A DNA stretch of 34,492 nt from Strigomonas culicis (GCA_000482145.1 AUXH01000150.1:1-34492); one strand, 5' to 3'. Shown: positions 24,401 to 34,466, counted from the first letter of the stretch. Numbers and translations: made by a program. The notes: generated by a model not told the origin, from the letters alone.

Positions 24401-27400
24401 GAGCTGGCTGAGGATGTTGATAAACTGGGAAGACAAGTGGATCAAGGGGCCGGAGAGATCCAGCACCACCACGACGGACGTCTCTTCATGCTCCTTCTGG
24501 AGCCGGAATGACGACTCGATCAAGTTGATAAAGACTGTGTTTCGTGACTGCTTCACTTCCGCATCCGCGTAGCTATTCAAGTAACCGAGTCCGCCCATAA
24601 TGAGCGTGTGAGTGAGCAGCTGCGCGGCGACGGTACCGCTGTCGATAGGACTGCCCTCGCTGACGTAAAGATACACCCTGTTCGTCAAGAACCGACCGCG
24701 GAACTTGAGGGAGGACCTGTACCCCTTCGTGTCAACACCCTTGTCACCATTGCTGTGCCCACTCGCTAAGGACCGCTGCAGCACGAAGGGCGTAAATTGC
24801 TTCACACTCTCCACACCGCAGATGAGCGACGTGTCGTCGATCTTGCATTTGAGGGCGACCGCTGGAATAAACTGTCGCCGCTTCAAACAGGTCACATTGT
24901 GGACGTGGAACTCGGACTTCCCACAGGAGAACACTTCCGGCGCATCGTCCATGAGGTTCTTGTACACGGCATCGCCCAATGGGACCACAACCAAGAAGTT
25001 CGAAATGGTGGCGACGAACTTATGCTCGGAGGTAATCTTGAGAATCTTCAGCAGGTCATCCTCCTCCACGCCAATGGCATTCCGTCGCTGGAAGGACACA
25101 TTCTGGATCACCTTCTCCGTCACAAAGCGCACCTGCGCTGCCTTGTCCACCTCACTGCGCTTTATCAGTGCCTCGTAGCGCTTCTTCTGCTCTTGCAGCT
25201 TTTTGAATCGCTTGTGGGTGCTCATTATCAACCGAAACCGCTCATTCTCCTCGACCGCCGCGTTCTTCAGCTGTCCAATGTCAGACTGTGTCTCGTCAAG
25301 TAGTCGCTTCAGCACAAACTCCAGGCCAAAGCGCAGAATAATGAGCGGAGAGTAGATGGACAGGTTCCATTGGGATGCCGAGTGCCCTACGTTATCAAGA
25401 AGGGCCTTTTGGATATCGGGGGCGCAGCTCTGAAAGGAGGCATCCGTCTGAAGCGCGTCCTGAATTTCGTTACTCGAACTTGTTTTTCCACTGGACAGCG
25501 TGAGCGACAGCTCGGCGGAGCCCCAAATGAAACCACCCAGCGCATGCGTCGCGCTGCCCTCGGCGTTGGAGGACACCTTATTGCGCGACGCGGATGAAGT
25601 GCCTTTCAGCGGGGTGGGAGTGACCCCACCCCCCGCCGTCGCCGCACCCGTTTTGGACACCTTCTGACTCTCCGCCCACGCAGCGCGCTGCTTTGCGATC
25701 AGCTGGTCGTGGTCGTCGCGGTCCACCACGGCTACCTGCGCTCGCGTCACGTTCACCACCCAATGCAGGAGCACGTTCTTGGCCTGCGACGAGGACTCTG
25801 CCGTCGCGTTCAGGCGGCGAATCGAGAAGCGCAGATTTGCCATCGACGTCAGATAGGCAAACTGCAGCCCTCTCAACAAGAAGAGGAACGTAAAACGACG
25901 CGCTGGCTTGCTGGGCACCGGTGACCGCTGGCCCTCCCACGTGTCAACGGTGGAGGACGTCAAAGTACTCATGTTCACCTCGCCGCCCACCGGCACCTTC
26001 GTGCTCACTGCAGACAGCAGCTCCTTGATGCGCTCCGCTGTCAGCAGGGTGTGGTTGATAAACAGCGGCGTCACAGTGATAGCGATGGTATCCATCATGA
26101 GCGTCGCCAGCACCTTGATCGGGTCCAGCGCGTACGTCGTGTAAATGTTGGGCAGTATCACCTGATACCGCTCCACGGCACTCGTCTTGGAGGTGATGGA
26201 CAATGGATGCGTGTGGACCTTCACACTGAGTCGCCCGTTCGAGGAGTGCTGCACGATGGCGAACAATTTGGGGAGCAGAAACCGTTGCGAAATATTCTGT
26301 GGTAATTCCACGACCCCCTCAATACTCTTCGCCTGCACCGTTACGACCAGTGCGGAGTTTTCGGCATCCCTGGGCCGCTGCACCATCGATGCCGTGTCGC
26401 TCTTCCGCGGAGAAGGAGCCGACGGAACCGTGCTGAGGGCGTCCCTGTGCCTCTGGACGGACTTTGCGGCCGCGCGCCAGGACAAGACGAACTGCTGAAT
26501 CTGCGGGTTCACGGTCTCCGTCGCGTTGGGGCGGTACGGTGCGACACACTTGAAGCGCTCTAGCATCATCTGCACGTTCAGCTGGTCGCCCTTGAGGTTG
26601 AACTGCTCCGTAAACTGCGCCGTGAGCGCCACGTGGCCGATAACCGCCGCCAAGACCGGGGAGATCGTCTTGGATGTATTACCGTTCCTCTTTTCAGTTG
26701 GCGACGGCGCGGCCGACGCCGCCGCCCCGCTAAGGCCTGTTGTTTTGGCGGCGGCGGGCATGACAGTATCGGCGATGTAGTGCACGAGAATCTGTTCCGA
26801 GAAGAAGGAGGCGGTCGACTTGAGCTGCAGCTGCCCCGTCACCATGGGCGGCGCCGTGCTGCGGCTCTGCTTGGCTCGCTCCCGGGCACGGTTCGCCTTC
26901 TGCCGCAGCTTTTGCTTCAGCCGCTCGGAAATGGTCTCCGTGAGCGCTTCCACCTGCACACATTCCCGCGAGCTCAACTTGTCACTTCTGGCCTCCGCGC
27001 AGCCGGTGAGGTTCTTGCCTAACAGCTGCACGTAGTTCACGTCGGATTGCATCAGGCACACGTCCAGCATGTGAAAACTGAACGTCCCATTGTACAAGAG
27101 ATTGAACTTTTGCTGTGCCGCATCGTCTCGCGGCTCATCCGATTTCTCCGGGGAGTTCATCGTAAACGAGTCGCTCAAAACATTTTGTTGCTCACTGCCT
27201 TCCCGCGACATTCGAGTCGAATCGCGGTTCTGCGCCAGATGCAAGCACTTGATGATAGAGGGGAACACCTTTACGCGGAACGTCTCAATGTCGCCTACGA
27301 ACTGCAGAGACAGTGTCTGAACCTTCTCATGCTTTCGACGTTGCGTTTTCAGCACAAAGTTTGTCATGGGCTTGCGCAGCTCAAACTTGGACGCCGAGAG

Positions 27401-30400
27401 ATTATCCACTTTAATGTACTGGCCGCTCTTGAAGCTGTTCACAACCATAATCTGCACAACCTGAATACTACCTTTGCCTTGAACCGTGCTGCCCTTGTCC
27501 GTACTGACGCCAAACGGTGTGGACGAGGCGTCCCGATGCACCGTGGGCACCGACCGGTTGTTTGCCTTTGTCGAGAGGGGGTTATCCGTCCGGCCGGCCA
27601 AGGACCGCTTCTGATTGAGCACCTGTACATGATGGCGCACGTCCCCGACGGTGCGCTGCACCACGTCTGTCAATGACAGCGCGTAGCACACAAAGTCACG
27701 CGTGATGCTGAGATGGACCGTATCTAGCGTGATGCTGCACGCGCCGCCGTCGATGCCGCGTACAAAGTCCCGCTTTCCACGCCCGACAATCTTCGAGATG
27801 TAGAAGATGCATATGGTGTCCTTTGTGTGGTCATAAATGAGCTGGGGATGATCCACCTCCAGGTTTCCCTCTCGCATGATGGGCTCATACTCAATCTGTG
27901 TGACGATAGAAATGTTGGACACGTTAAGCGAAGACAGCAGTTTCGTCACCGAATTCGATGTTTCAACGCCGCTCGGAGGACGGTTGTAGCCAGTCACAAA
28001 GCGCACTGCTTGAATCGCTAGCGTGGAGCAGTACATACCCTCCACACGCTTTTCGCCAAGCGGTAAGTACTCCTTGGGCACGAGCATACTGGTCAACACC
28101 TTCACCTCCACGCACGGCACCGAGGCACTAATAATGATATCCTCCCACTGCCATCGCTTCTGTTGCTCTCGGGCCCGACTCTTCTTTTTCTTCTTATTTT
28201 CGCGAAAGATGGTAGCCGTATTGTTTGTCAAGGGCAGTGGGGCATTCACCACGATAAGGGAGCCCTGGGAGCGTTGAAACGACCAGGTGCTCGTCTTATC
28301 CGAAACCCTTCCTTTTATCATGTCCCATGTCGACAGAATAGACGCCAGCATGGGCGCCACGTCCTTCGTCAGCAGTACCGTGATGGGGTCCAGTATCTCG
28401 ACATGCGTGTGCTTCGTAGTGGAGCCGGTGCGTGACCGCTCTCGGTTGTCGGCCGCGCTGATATTACCCGCTAAAAAGCTCCCCGAATCCGCCGCGTTCG
28501 ACTCGTAGAATTCTTGCGCTACCACATACTCCGGAAATTCCTCATACGCCTCCTTCAAGATAAACGCAACGTTGGGGAGCGGTGCAAAGGCATTCACGTG
28601 ACGATTGCCGCAGCAAGAAACATGATCCAACGTCGACACGTCTTGCACGTGCGAGTCCACCGTGAAGAACACACGGTAAAAACGGTGCATTGGTATTTTC
28701 TCCCGCAAACAGAAGCGCGGTTTCTGCGCTGTTCTCTGTGTAGGTGTGTCCACGGACGTCTGATTCGCCGCGTCCGCACTCAAGCCGGGACCAAATGGCT
28801 GCGATGAACTATTCTCGAGACCGTGGGAGCTAAAGGCGCCCGTGTCGTAGAATGAACTCCTACCACTGAAGATGTTGTCGTCAGAGCACGAGAGACAGGT
28901 TTCAAAATCGGCCTCACCTGTTTTCTTCTCGAAGCGCAAAGAGCTAGAGAGAGAGGAGAGGTCCGCTGCATTTCGATTGCGCTGCTCGCCCTGTCCGCTG
29001 CGGTAACCCTCTAGCGTATCGTGCGCCTGTGTATGAGCGCTCTCCGAGCGCCCGTCGACCACTACCGAGGAGGCACTGTTGCCACTGCTGATTACAGAAG
29101 ACACTTTGGAAGATCTCCGGTCTCGTGACCGGGAAAAGGGATCGTTTAATACAAGGTTCGGGGTCTCAATGGGACTGTCCTCGTACACCACAGGCTGGCA
29201 TGCTTGCGTTGGGGACACCTTCTTTGGCAACCGCGGCTGCGTCGGTGGCGCATCGTGCACGGGCAGAGAGTCACCAGCGGCCCCGTTTTTTTCGGAGAAG
29301 AAGGTCAAGCTCGTTTGCACTTGCGTTGGTGACTGCGGAGGCGTTTGATCGGGAAACGGAAAGCTGACGAGACCTTCGTAATCATTCTCTTCCACAAACT
29401 GACGCTGCTTCATGAGATGATTCTCGAGGGACCCATCGAAGGGGAATGCGGTGTACTGACGCAGGCAACAGGATGTTTGAAGATGGAACACCTCGACGAA
29501 CGCCTTTTCTGACTGCGGACCGGCGGAGAAGCTGTTGTCTTGTGCTGCCTCTGTCTCACTCGTCCCTGTCGCCCTGTCCTTTATCATGGCATTGACACAA
29601 ATGTCCTTCAGGGCGACGCTCATGCGCTTGTTCGAATTGCCGTCATTCAAGGAGGATCGCGCTAAACTTAAACCGTACGGTAGATCGACGGAAAGGAACC
29701 CTTCCTCCCCCACTTGTATTTTGCCGTTGACAATTTCCACTGCGACAAAATCGAAAAACAGTCCGTAATCCTTAGAATTATCTTCGGCTTTTTGGCAGTC
29801 CTCCATAAACGCTGCAAACTCTTTTGCCGTATCGAGCGAAACCTGTTCAGCAAACCGCGTGTAGGCACCATTCGTTATGTTTCCCTCCTCGTCCGAGTCG
29901 GAAGAAGAGGAGGAGCCAAGAAAAAACACCTTTTTCTTCTTTTTGGGTTTGTAGTTGTTGTACTCGAAGGACTCGAGCAACGGTGGGGGGTGGGTGTCGC
30001 TTTCCTCCGTCAGGGTTTCTGTCGCATCCTTCGTGTGGCGCCTCTTCTTCTCACCGAAACGGTGACGAAGTGTACCGCTACCGGATGTTTCAGGCGGTTC
30101 CTCACCCTCGGGCGCCGCCACACCGCCTAACATGTCTCTTTTCTCCGATGCTCTGTGTGTGGATGCCAACGAGGCTTTACCCCTGCCACTCTTTTCCTCC
30201 GCTCGGCGCCTGGACGAGCCCTTCATGTTCTGCTCCGCTGCGAGCTCGGCCTCGGATCTGGCCTTTTCGATTTTTTCCTCCATCAACGTGTCCTCTATCT
30301 TCAACTGCTCCAGCAGGACCTGGGCAATCTCGCTTAACTCGATGAGCTGCTCAACACTGGCACTAAAGCTCACCCCACCGACCTTTACATCCATAGACTC

Positions 30401-33400
30401 GTGTATTTTCGGCTTGAGTGGCATACAACCAAAGTGCTTCGCGCTGGAAAGCGTGATATCGCCCACGGAGATGAACGAGCTTCCATCGTGAATCAGTTCA
30501 CCAGATCGGTTATAGAATTGGACAGTCAACGGACTCAGGGTCACACTCATGTCGTTGATGGAGAATTGCTTTACATACGAGAAGGTCACCATCCCAGTGT
30601 TGATATTCACCTTGGGCGACAGCATCCCCTGTCCAACGGTCGCGTCCGCCTGTACCTCGAACAAACGAACATTGATGCTGATCTCCATGTCATTGCCAGC
30701 GGGCTGACTCAGCTCGAGAAAGCTCTTGAATTCTTTTCGCTTATTCTTTCCCGTGGTGGCGTCCGACTGTAGCCGAGCCAAGAGCCAAAACAGTTCGTCC
30801 GGGGTGATGGGATACATGCTGTCCAGAAAAATGCTGTGAAAAGTCTGAACCAACGCCTTGATATGGTGACCCATCATCGTGCCCTTTGTGTTGTGAAAAT
30901 CCAGCTCCAGGTTGAAAAAGTTGTGCAACCGTGTGCGGCCGGTGGAGGGGTTCATGTTGTACCGATCCTGCGGAATCCCTTGATGGCCCACATTGAGTGT
31001 GAAGAGTCCCCTCACCTCACAGCGATCGGAGACCGCCCACGGAATCTCGTTACTCGACTTGGAGTACAATGGATGCGTCGGTGGCAGATCGAGATAGGCC
31101 TTCATGTCGTGTACCGTGACGTCAAGGGGCCGGGACACCTCATTGAGACAACTTAGCTGATACTGGTCAGACGGTAGCACCATACTAAAGACAGCCGAGC
31201 GCACCTTCAAACGGGCAAAGATGTTTTGCGACAGATCATTCGGGTCTTCGGAAAAGATGATGTTCTTCGTGTTCACGTTCAAGTGCACGGTGAGATAGTT
31301 GTCCGCAATGATCTCGAAGCGCTTCACGTTCAGAATGCAGAACTTCACGACCCGATCAAACGTGTTGAAGAGCTCCGTTGTCAAGGGAACGTTGTGATAC
31401 ATTTGCTGCGCGAATTGCCAGTCGTTCAGCAAGTCGAGAAAAAAGTCTACGCAGCTGAAGTAGAAGTACAATTCTGCCCCTGAGAGCTTGGGCAGGAGGT
31501 TCCAGAGCTTTCGTCCATTCCACATGATATCATCTTGACGGTCCAAGAAAAACTGCAGCGAGCTCACACGCGCCAGCACCGCCTCCTTGCCGAGCACGGC
31601 ATTGGTCCACACGGTGATGTCGTTGCTGACAAAGAGAGCTTGAAGGTTTTGCTTCGTCTCACCGGGCAGCATGTAAAAGCCTGGCTGAATGTACTGTGAG
31701 CCGGCACCGATCTCCGCAATGATATACCCACGGTTGTTCGAGTCCTTGATGCCGAAAGGCGGCGAGGGCACCGGCGCGCGGCGCTTGAAGGGAACGACGA
31801 TTTTCGTCTTGCAAATGAACTCGACAAAGAACTCGAAACTGGCGTTAGGCCGCGGCATGCCCAGCTCGAATTCCAAGGGCTGGATGGGTCGATAGTTGGG
31901 CGGCAAGAAAAACTGCCACAGTTGAAACCGGCAGTATTCCAACCACGGACCGTAGTGAATCTCTGGCGATTCCAGCAAGATCTCGACACCGGTCGTCGGC
32001 AGCTTCCCCCGCACAACTTCTTCACCAGCGTAAATGTTGGGCGCGTCCTTGTAGAAGACAACGTGAATCTTGCTCTTGTGCTTCCCATTCACAATAATAC
32101 CAAACTCGCGGATCAGCTCCGATGACTGGGGATTCTCAAAGGTATCTGTGGGCGTGCTCTCCTTGCCGCGGAACAAGAGCTGCGCGCGATCTCGCAGCGA
32201 CGGGTTCCGCATGAATTGGCTCTCGGTCAGCTTGCTGTCCATCTGCGCCATGCGCATGTCCACGTTCTCCAGCGTCAGCTCCGTCACGGTGCGGAAGAGA
32301 TCGAACGACGGGCACCCTTCGCGCGTCAAGTACACCTTGCCCTCGCCGCGCTGGAAGACCGTGTGCAGGAAGTAGGGGTGGCTGGCACCCGCGCCGCCGA
32401 TGTCCAGCGTGCTCGTGAAGAGCTCAATCTCTACAGAGCCGATGAAGGCGAACAGCTTCTGCACAAAGGACTTGGAGTGCAAGCGGTGGTACTGGATGCG
32501 CTTCGCCGCCTCCGTGCGCGCGGCAAGTCCGGTCAAACCCACGCCATGCGCGTCGCGCCGCATGTCCTTATCGTCGGCCTTGCGGAAGAGGTTCAGTATT
32601 TTCGTCTTGAACCCCTGATCGACGGCATCAATCTCATTCGTCGGCTTCTTCACCGGAACGCCACCCGTGGCAAGGTCCTTATACTTGCCGGTGGCGTTGT
32701 AGACGCACAGCCGCATGCCGTTCACGTGGAGCTGCACGCGGCCGGGCTGGCTCCTTATCTTGACCAGGTTGGCGTCAAACGTCTTGATGATTTCATCGCC
32801 CAGGAAGTTCATTTCCGGCGCCGCCTCGGGATGCGTGTTCCGGCCAATAGGAACGGCAAAGGGCCGAGTCAGTGGCCTTTTGAACGTAGACGCGCCCCCG
32901 CCGGCTGAAAAGGCTTGACTGATCTCTTGTTGCATATTGGTCTCAAACGGGCGGTTCATCGGCTCATCGTCGGAAAGGTGCACCTCACTGTCGACGCCCT
33001 TGGCGCGGTCCTCCTCGTCTTCGAAGGGGTCATCGTTACCGGAGTCGGTCGACGGGTTCTGTGTTTCAAGCTGCACGTTGAGCTTTTTCTTCTCCACGTC
33101 CACACTAATAATGGTGCCCTTCACCGTCTTCAAATTGACGAACACACGGCAACGCGTACCCACAAGGTTCTCGCTAATCATATACTCATGCACACGCGTC
33201 CAGCGAGGGTTTTTCAGCCAAAAGGACCAAAACTGAAACGTGAGGTAGCCGTCTACAATACGCACAGACATGTTTTCGTTTTGGAAGAAAACATTTTGAA
33301 AGAATATCCTGGCTTGCAGCGGCGCGACGTGAAAGGAACGAATCCAAAAACGAGAGCCTTTCGGTAGAATGAAGTAGCGCATGATAAAAGTGAGCGCAAC

Positions 33401-33505
33401 ACCAATCGACTTGCTCACGTACAGTAGAAGAGACAAGCAACAGCATAGCAAAAACATAATAATAAAGAGGAACTTTAAGAAGTCCCCTGTGTCGAAACTA
33501 GCCAT
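21458..33505 (-). CDS. BLTP1: Bridge-like lipid transfer protein of the Csf1/BLTP1 (KIAA1109/Tweek) family
   Basis: A single 4,015-codon frame. Residues about 8-31 (DFLKFLFIIMFLLCCCLSLLLYV) form one membrane anchor, followed at 50-100 by SFHVAPLQARIFFQNVFF and VRIVDGYLTFQFW, which match the start of yeast Csf1 and animal BLTP1 (ISLLGGRIFFKNL, IHDGYITWRYW). The rest is long, beta-rich and weakly conserved, with charged disordered inserts (around 1090-1220, with KPKKKKKVFFLGSSSSSDSD; around 1400-1500; around 1730 KKKKKSRAREQQKRW), and ends in a helical tail. Known biology: the family forms tens-of-nanometre hydrophobic grooves anchored in the ER that carry phospholipids to other membranes. Yeast Csf1 has about 2,960 residues and human BLTP1 about 5,000, so this length fits. 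The clean start after a splice signal and unbroken frame argue for a functional gene. VPS13 is less likely given the N-terminal anchor. Confidence 0.87.
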   Translation of the reverse strand: MASFDTGDFLKFLFIIMFLLCCCLSLLLYVSKSIGVALTFIMRYFILPKGSRFWIRSFHVAPLQARIFFQNVFFQNENMSVRIVDGYLTFQFWSFWLKNPRWTRVHEYMISENLVGTRCRVFVNLKTVKGTIISVDVEKKKLNVQLETQNPSTDSGNDDPFEDEEDRAKGVDSEVHLSDDEPMNRPFETNMQQEISQAFSAGGGASTFKRPLTRPFAVPIGRNTHPEAAPEMNFLGDEIIKTFDANLVKIRSQPGRVQLHVNGMRLCVYNATGKYKDLATGGVPVKKPTNEIDAVDQGFKTKILNLFRKADDKDMRRDAHGVGLTGLAARTEAAKRIQYHRLHSKSFVQKLFAFIGSVEIELFTSTLDIGGAGASHPYFLHTVFQRGEGKVYLTREGCPSFDLFRTVTELTLENVDMRMAQMDSKLTESQFMRNPSLRDRAQLLFRGKESTPTDTFENPQSSELIREFGIIVNGKHKSKIHVVFYKDAPNIYAGEEVVRGKLPTTGVEILLESPEIHYGPWLEYCRFQLWQFFLPPNYRPIQPLEFELGMPRPNASFEFFVEFICKTKIVVPFKRRAPVPSPPFGIKDSNNRGYIIAEIGAGSQYIQPGFYMLPGETKQNLQALFVSNDITVWTNAVLGKEAVLARVSSLQFFLDRQDDIMWNGRKLWNLLPKLSGAELYFYFSCVDFFLDLLNDWQFAQQMYHNVPLTTELFNTFDRVVKFCILNVKRFEIIADNYLTVHLNVNTKNIIFSEDPNDLSQNIFARLKVRSAVFSMVLPSDQYQLSCLNEVSRPLDVTVHDMKAYLDLPPTHPLYSKSSNEIPWAVSDRCEVRGLFTLNVGHQGIPQDRYNMNPSTGRTRLHNFFNLELDFHNTKGTMMGHHIKALVQTFHSIFLDSMYPITPDELFWLLARLQSDATTGKNKRKEFKSFLELSQPAGNDMEISINVRLFEVQADATVGQGMLSPKVNINTGMVTFSYVKQFSINDMSVTLSPLTVQFYNRSGELIHDGSSFISVGDITLSSAKHFGCMPLKPKIHESMDVKVGGVSFSASVEQLIELSEIAQVLLEQLKIEDTLMEEKIEKARSEAELAAEQNMKGSSRRRAEEKSGRGKASLASTHRASEKRDMLGGVAAPEGEEPPETSGSGTLRHRFGEKKRRHTKDATETLTEESDTHPPPLLESFEYNNYKPKKKKKVFFLGSSSSSDSDEEGNITNGAYTRFAEQVSLDTAKEFAAFMEDCQKAEDNSKDYGLFFDFVAVEIVNGKIQVGEEGFLSVDLPYGLSLARSSLNDGNSNKRMSVALKDICVNAMIKDRATGTSETEAAQDNSFSAGPQSEKAFVEVFHLQTSCCLRQYTAFPFDGSLENHLMKQRQFVEENDYEGLVSFPFPDQTPPQSPTQVQTSLTFFSEKNGAAGDSLPVHDAPPTQPRLPKKVSPTQACQPVVYEDSPIETPNLVLNDPFSRSRDRRSSKVSSVISSGNSASSVVVDGRSESAHTQAHDTLEGYRSGQGEQRNRNAADLSSLSSSLRFEKKTGEADFETCLSCSDDNIFSGRSSFYDTGAFSSHGLENSSSQPFGPGLSADAANQTSVDTPTQRTAQKPRFCLREKIPMHRFYRVFFTVDSHVQDVSTLDHVSCCGNRHVNAFAPLPNVAFILKEAYEEFPEYVVAQEFYESNAADSGSFLAGNISAADNRERSRTGSTTKHTHVEILDPITVLLTKDVAPMLASILSTWDMIKGRVSDKTSTWSFQRSQGSLIVVNAPLPLTNNTATIFRENKKKKKSRAREQQKRWQWEDIIISASVPCVEVKVLTSMLVPKEYLPLGEKRVEGMYCSTLAIQAVRFVTGYNRPPSGVETSNSVTKLLSSLNVSNISIVTQIEYEPIMREGNLEVDHPQLIYDHTKDTICIFYISKIVGRGKRDFVRGIDGGACSITLDTVHLSITRDFVCYALSLTDVVQRTVGDVRHHVQVLNQKRSLAGRTDNPLSTKANNRSVPTVHRDASSTPFGVSTDKGSTVQGKGSIQVVQIMVVNSFKSGQYIKVDNLSASKFELRKPMTNFVLKTQRRKHEKVQTLSLQFVGDIETFRVKVFPSIIKCLHLAQNRDSTRMSREGSEQQNVLSDSFTMNSPEKSDEPRDDAAQQKFNLLYNGTFSFHMLDVCLMQSDVNYVQLLGKNLTGCAEARSDKLSSRECVQVEALTETISERLKQKLRQKANRARERAKQSRSTAPPMVTGQLQLKSTASFFSEQILVHYIADTVMPAAAKTTGLSGAAASAAPSPTEKRNGNTSKTISPVLAAVIGHVALTAQFTEQFNLKGDQLNVQMMLERFKCVAPYRPNATETVNPQIQQFVLSWRAAAKSVQRHRDALSTVPSAPSPRKSDTASMVQRPRDAENSALVVTVQAKSIEGVVELPQNISQRFLLPKLFAIVQHSSNGRLSVKVHTHPLSITSKTSAVERYQVILPNIYTTYALDPIKVLATLMMDTIAITVTPLFINHTLLTAERIKELLSAVSTKVPVGGEVNMSTLTSSTVDTWEGQRSPVPSKPARRFTFLFLLRGLQFAYLTSMANLRFSIRRLNATAESSSQAKNVLLHWVVNVTRAQVAVVDRDDHDQLIAKQRAAWAESQKVSKTGAATAGGGVTPTPLKGTSSASRNKVSSNAEGSATHALGGFIWGSAELSLTLSSGKTSSSNEIQDALQTDASFQSCAPDIQKALLDNVGHSASQWNLSIYSPLIILRFGLEFVLKRLLDETQSDIGQLKNAAVEENERFRLIMSTHKRFKKLQEQKKRYEALIKRSEVDKAAQVRFVTEKVIQNVSFQRRNAIGVEEDDLLKILKITSEHKFVATISNFLVVVPLGDAVYKNLMDDAPEVFSCGKSEFHVHNVTCLKRRQFIPAVALKCKIDDTSLICGVESVKQFTPFVLQRSLASGHSNGDKGVDTKGYRSSLKFRGRFLTNRVYLYVSEGSPIDSGTVAAQLLTHTLIMGGLGYLNSYADAEVKQSRNTVFINLIESSFRLQKEHEETSVVVVLDLSGPLIHLSSQFINILSQLLREAAPTSTGLLMEEMHGHSNPQSANTSATDNLNAAASGPACATCGEEREGDHEASVFRLDLSARLGSGKVRIFALKKRAEGSQNPLKRLDSKLDRKYAPMSRRREDKTARVVTPAEEQMYKRVRRPTSGVSNKDMECLAVVPFPGVVLQVARTTSSRWDVLDHTMVRGEIRTGTIELGPSVTMLAKEIRDCGIQFAGDHVERRKRVFALLQELEPKVKELNLTLHCSLKDLLIPLPRTFATTLANLRVDHQVRLRGQRSSPPPAHKAAAPAGVSVLPVKRNSFLCVHLSLTHFSVVLTTEPLASTVFTVMLDEHGSVDFIFKKCLFPQEKRLVNNEADSSIVLNVVRLKAECQTKLEVKSFETYLPEAELILSQRSGDVGMVKSMALNLPFNAEGSEPNVILRVQHLSQLFTVLELWTYSLKETLHSVTELIEQKRSNHRRQDAARTAALSEESRIANSPTDKHGNVISLFVVYTSYAYCYIDLGSGNSHQLIIGTGRLALERNVSVLGSVTQRVRGHVSNVSIQSEGVLSGSAKLSDVMLQGFIIENVEEYDEFRRSKEGRTFRLRGLVKKVHVTFKERQLKDIFECKITGLDVDAMDGIGEEEYTTTDLNVLLFRSTLGVTPSTVPALLTFVKGISFTVAEQKRSALDKLQEHKAVSTQQSKIAAELRDLVTRRTSESARISSSSSSPRAPFKMPTMSGSEPASPNMAVEAFSPTFLPFFGNQLTHPPCGQLRFMVENTTLLLGAISSGEAATGCVVASFPKARLSFAECPCDEYTAVKKVVIIETHDVELFRPGTYKVVIMGFKGDNYFELYTRQVLGSHEIGFTLGLKQTHPWTGNPRFKDFEEMISLMKSFTDKSTVAVFQKFGRVDANFTMPPPAAIVDPSRSGKRDGAPHEIQLDSQDVRVLKALKNVNFSPQLRFGGDVSVNTEVILNWIGVTEKMLPNILNSKLCDKLEKSLNSIADIASERTIQKEQLK

Positions 33506-33905
33506 TTTCTCGGAATTATAGATGGGTCTAAATATCTATGTCAAAGTATGCAAACACACAACCAAAGAAAAAAAAGCAAAAAAAATGTATAGACGTGCAC
33601 TAAAAAGTGTGTTGTTCCTTATCAATTCACTATTCAAAAAAAAAACTTTTCTTTTTTATTCAACCATTAGATCAAAGAGAAGGAATAGAGGGGGAAACAA
33701 AAGAGATACAAAAAAAAAAGAGGGCTCCACAGCAGATTCAGCCGCAACGTGGATCTCCAAGTGCAGCAACTATTTTATCGTTGTATGAAATGAGAAACAG
33801 TGTTTTTAGATGTCTACGTTTAGTATACACTCACAACCAGAATAACCGCACAAACAAAACAAACGGGAAACGGACAAAGAACAGAATACTACAGAAGTAG
33901 AAACG
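33506..33905. other. Spacer between the basic small protein gene and BLTP1
   Basis: Contains the upstream gene's 3' UTR, two pyrimidine tracts on the coding strand (about 33723-33674 and 33585-33555) and the BLTP1 acceptor. Plus-strand frames here are Lys/Phe-rich low complexity. Confidence 0.55.
33536..33585 (-). promoter_or_regulatory. Predicted trans-splice acceptor for BLTP1
   Basis: CATTTTTTTTGCTTTTTTTTCTTTGGTTG on the minus strand (in two parts around 33585-33555) is followed by GACATAG, AG at 33537-33536. The 30-nt leader has no ATG. Confidence 0.55.
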
Positions 33906-34373
33906 TTATAGATCGTTACTGCTTGTATCGGAAGCTTCAAAACGGTTGCGCTTCTTACTTTTCTGATTCGCCTTTACCTCTTTGAATTCTTTCCTTTCAC
34001 GTTTTCGCTTCTCACCTTCAAAGATGGCTTTTGTCTCTTCGCGGTTGTGATGGGCTGGGAGGTGCGTGACATTTCTGTCGTTCCGGCGGCCTCTTGTAAT
34101 TTGGTTTTCTGCCTCCTTATCGCTCGCGGCAAAAGAACCACCTTTTTTCTGGATGCTACTATAGAACACTACGGGCCCGTTTTGGCTGTACTGCGACGAC
34201 GTGCGCACCACGGTGGCGCCGTGCTGGGCGGGCATGGACTGCTGGGCGGAGAAGGGCGTCACATGCCTCGCTAGCGCGGCAGGCGTCTGCTCCTGCGCGG
34301 GCGGCCGGTGGACAGGATGGGGCCCCTTGGGCCTCGGCCTTGTGGGAGGCGGGCGACCTCCGTTCACGGGCAT
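33906..34373 (-). CDS. Small basic, proline-rich protein of unknown function
   Basis: The ATG at 34373 gives 155 residues; an in-frame GTG at 34382 is not credible. I do not recognise it. The first 35 residues are Pro/Arg-rich (MPVNGGRPPPTRPRPKGPHP), the middle is Ser/Gln-rich with one ordered-looking piece (GPVVFYSSIQKKGG), and the C-terminus is a highly charged stretch that should be helical (KAIFEGEKRKRERKEFKEV) followed by KSKKRNRFEASDTSSNDL. The Lys/Arg clusters could be nuclear localisation or RNA-binding signals. The splice signal upstream is strong, so I take it as a real gene, although codon-level evidence is limited for such a low-complexity sequence. Confidence 0.6.
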   Translation of the reverse strand: MPVNGGRPPPTRPRPKGPHPVHRPPAQEQTPAALARHVTPFSAQQSMPAQHGATVVRTSSQYSQNGPVVFYSSIQKKGGSFAASDKEAENQITRGRRNDRNVTHLPAHHNREETKAIFEGEKRKRERKEFKEVKANQKSKKRNRFEASDTSSNDL

Positions 34374-34417
34374 CGCACACACACGGGGGACCCGTAGGAC
34401 TTGATAGAAAATAAATG

Positions 34418-34443
34418 CTTGAAAATAAAAAAGAAAAAAAAAG
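34418..34443 (-). promoter_or_regulatory. Predicted trans-splice acceptor for the basic small protein
   Basis: GCTTTTTTTTTCTTTTTTAT on the minus strand leads to TTTTCAAG, AG at 34419-34418; the leader is about 44 nt with no ATG. A longer CT repeat lies just upstream at the window edge. Confidence 0.55.
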
Positions 34444-34466
34444 CACCAGGCGTGGAAGAGAAAGAG

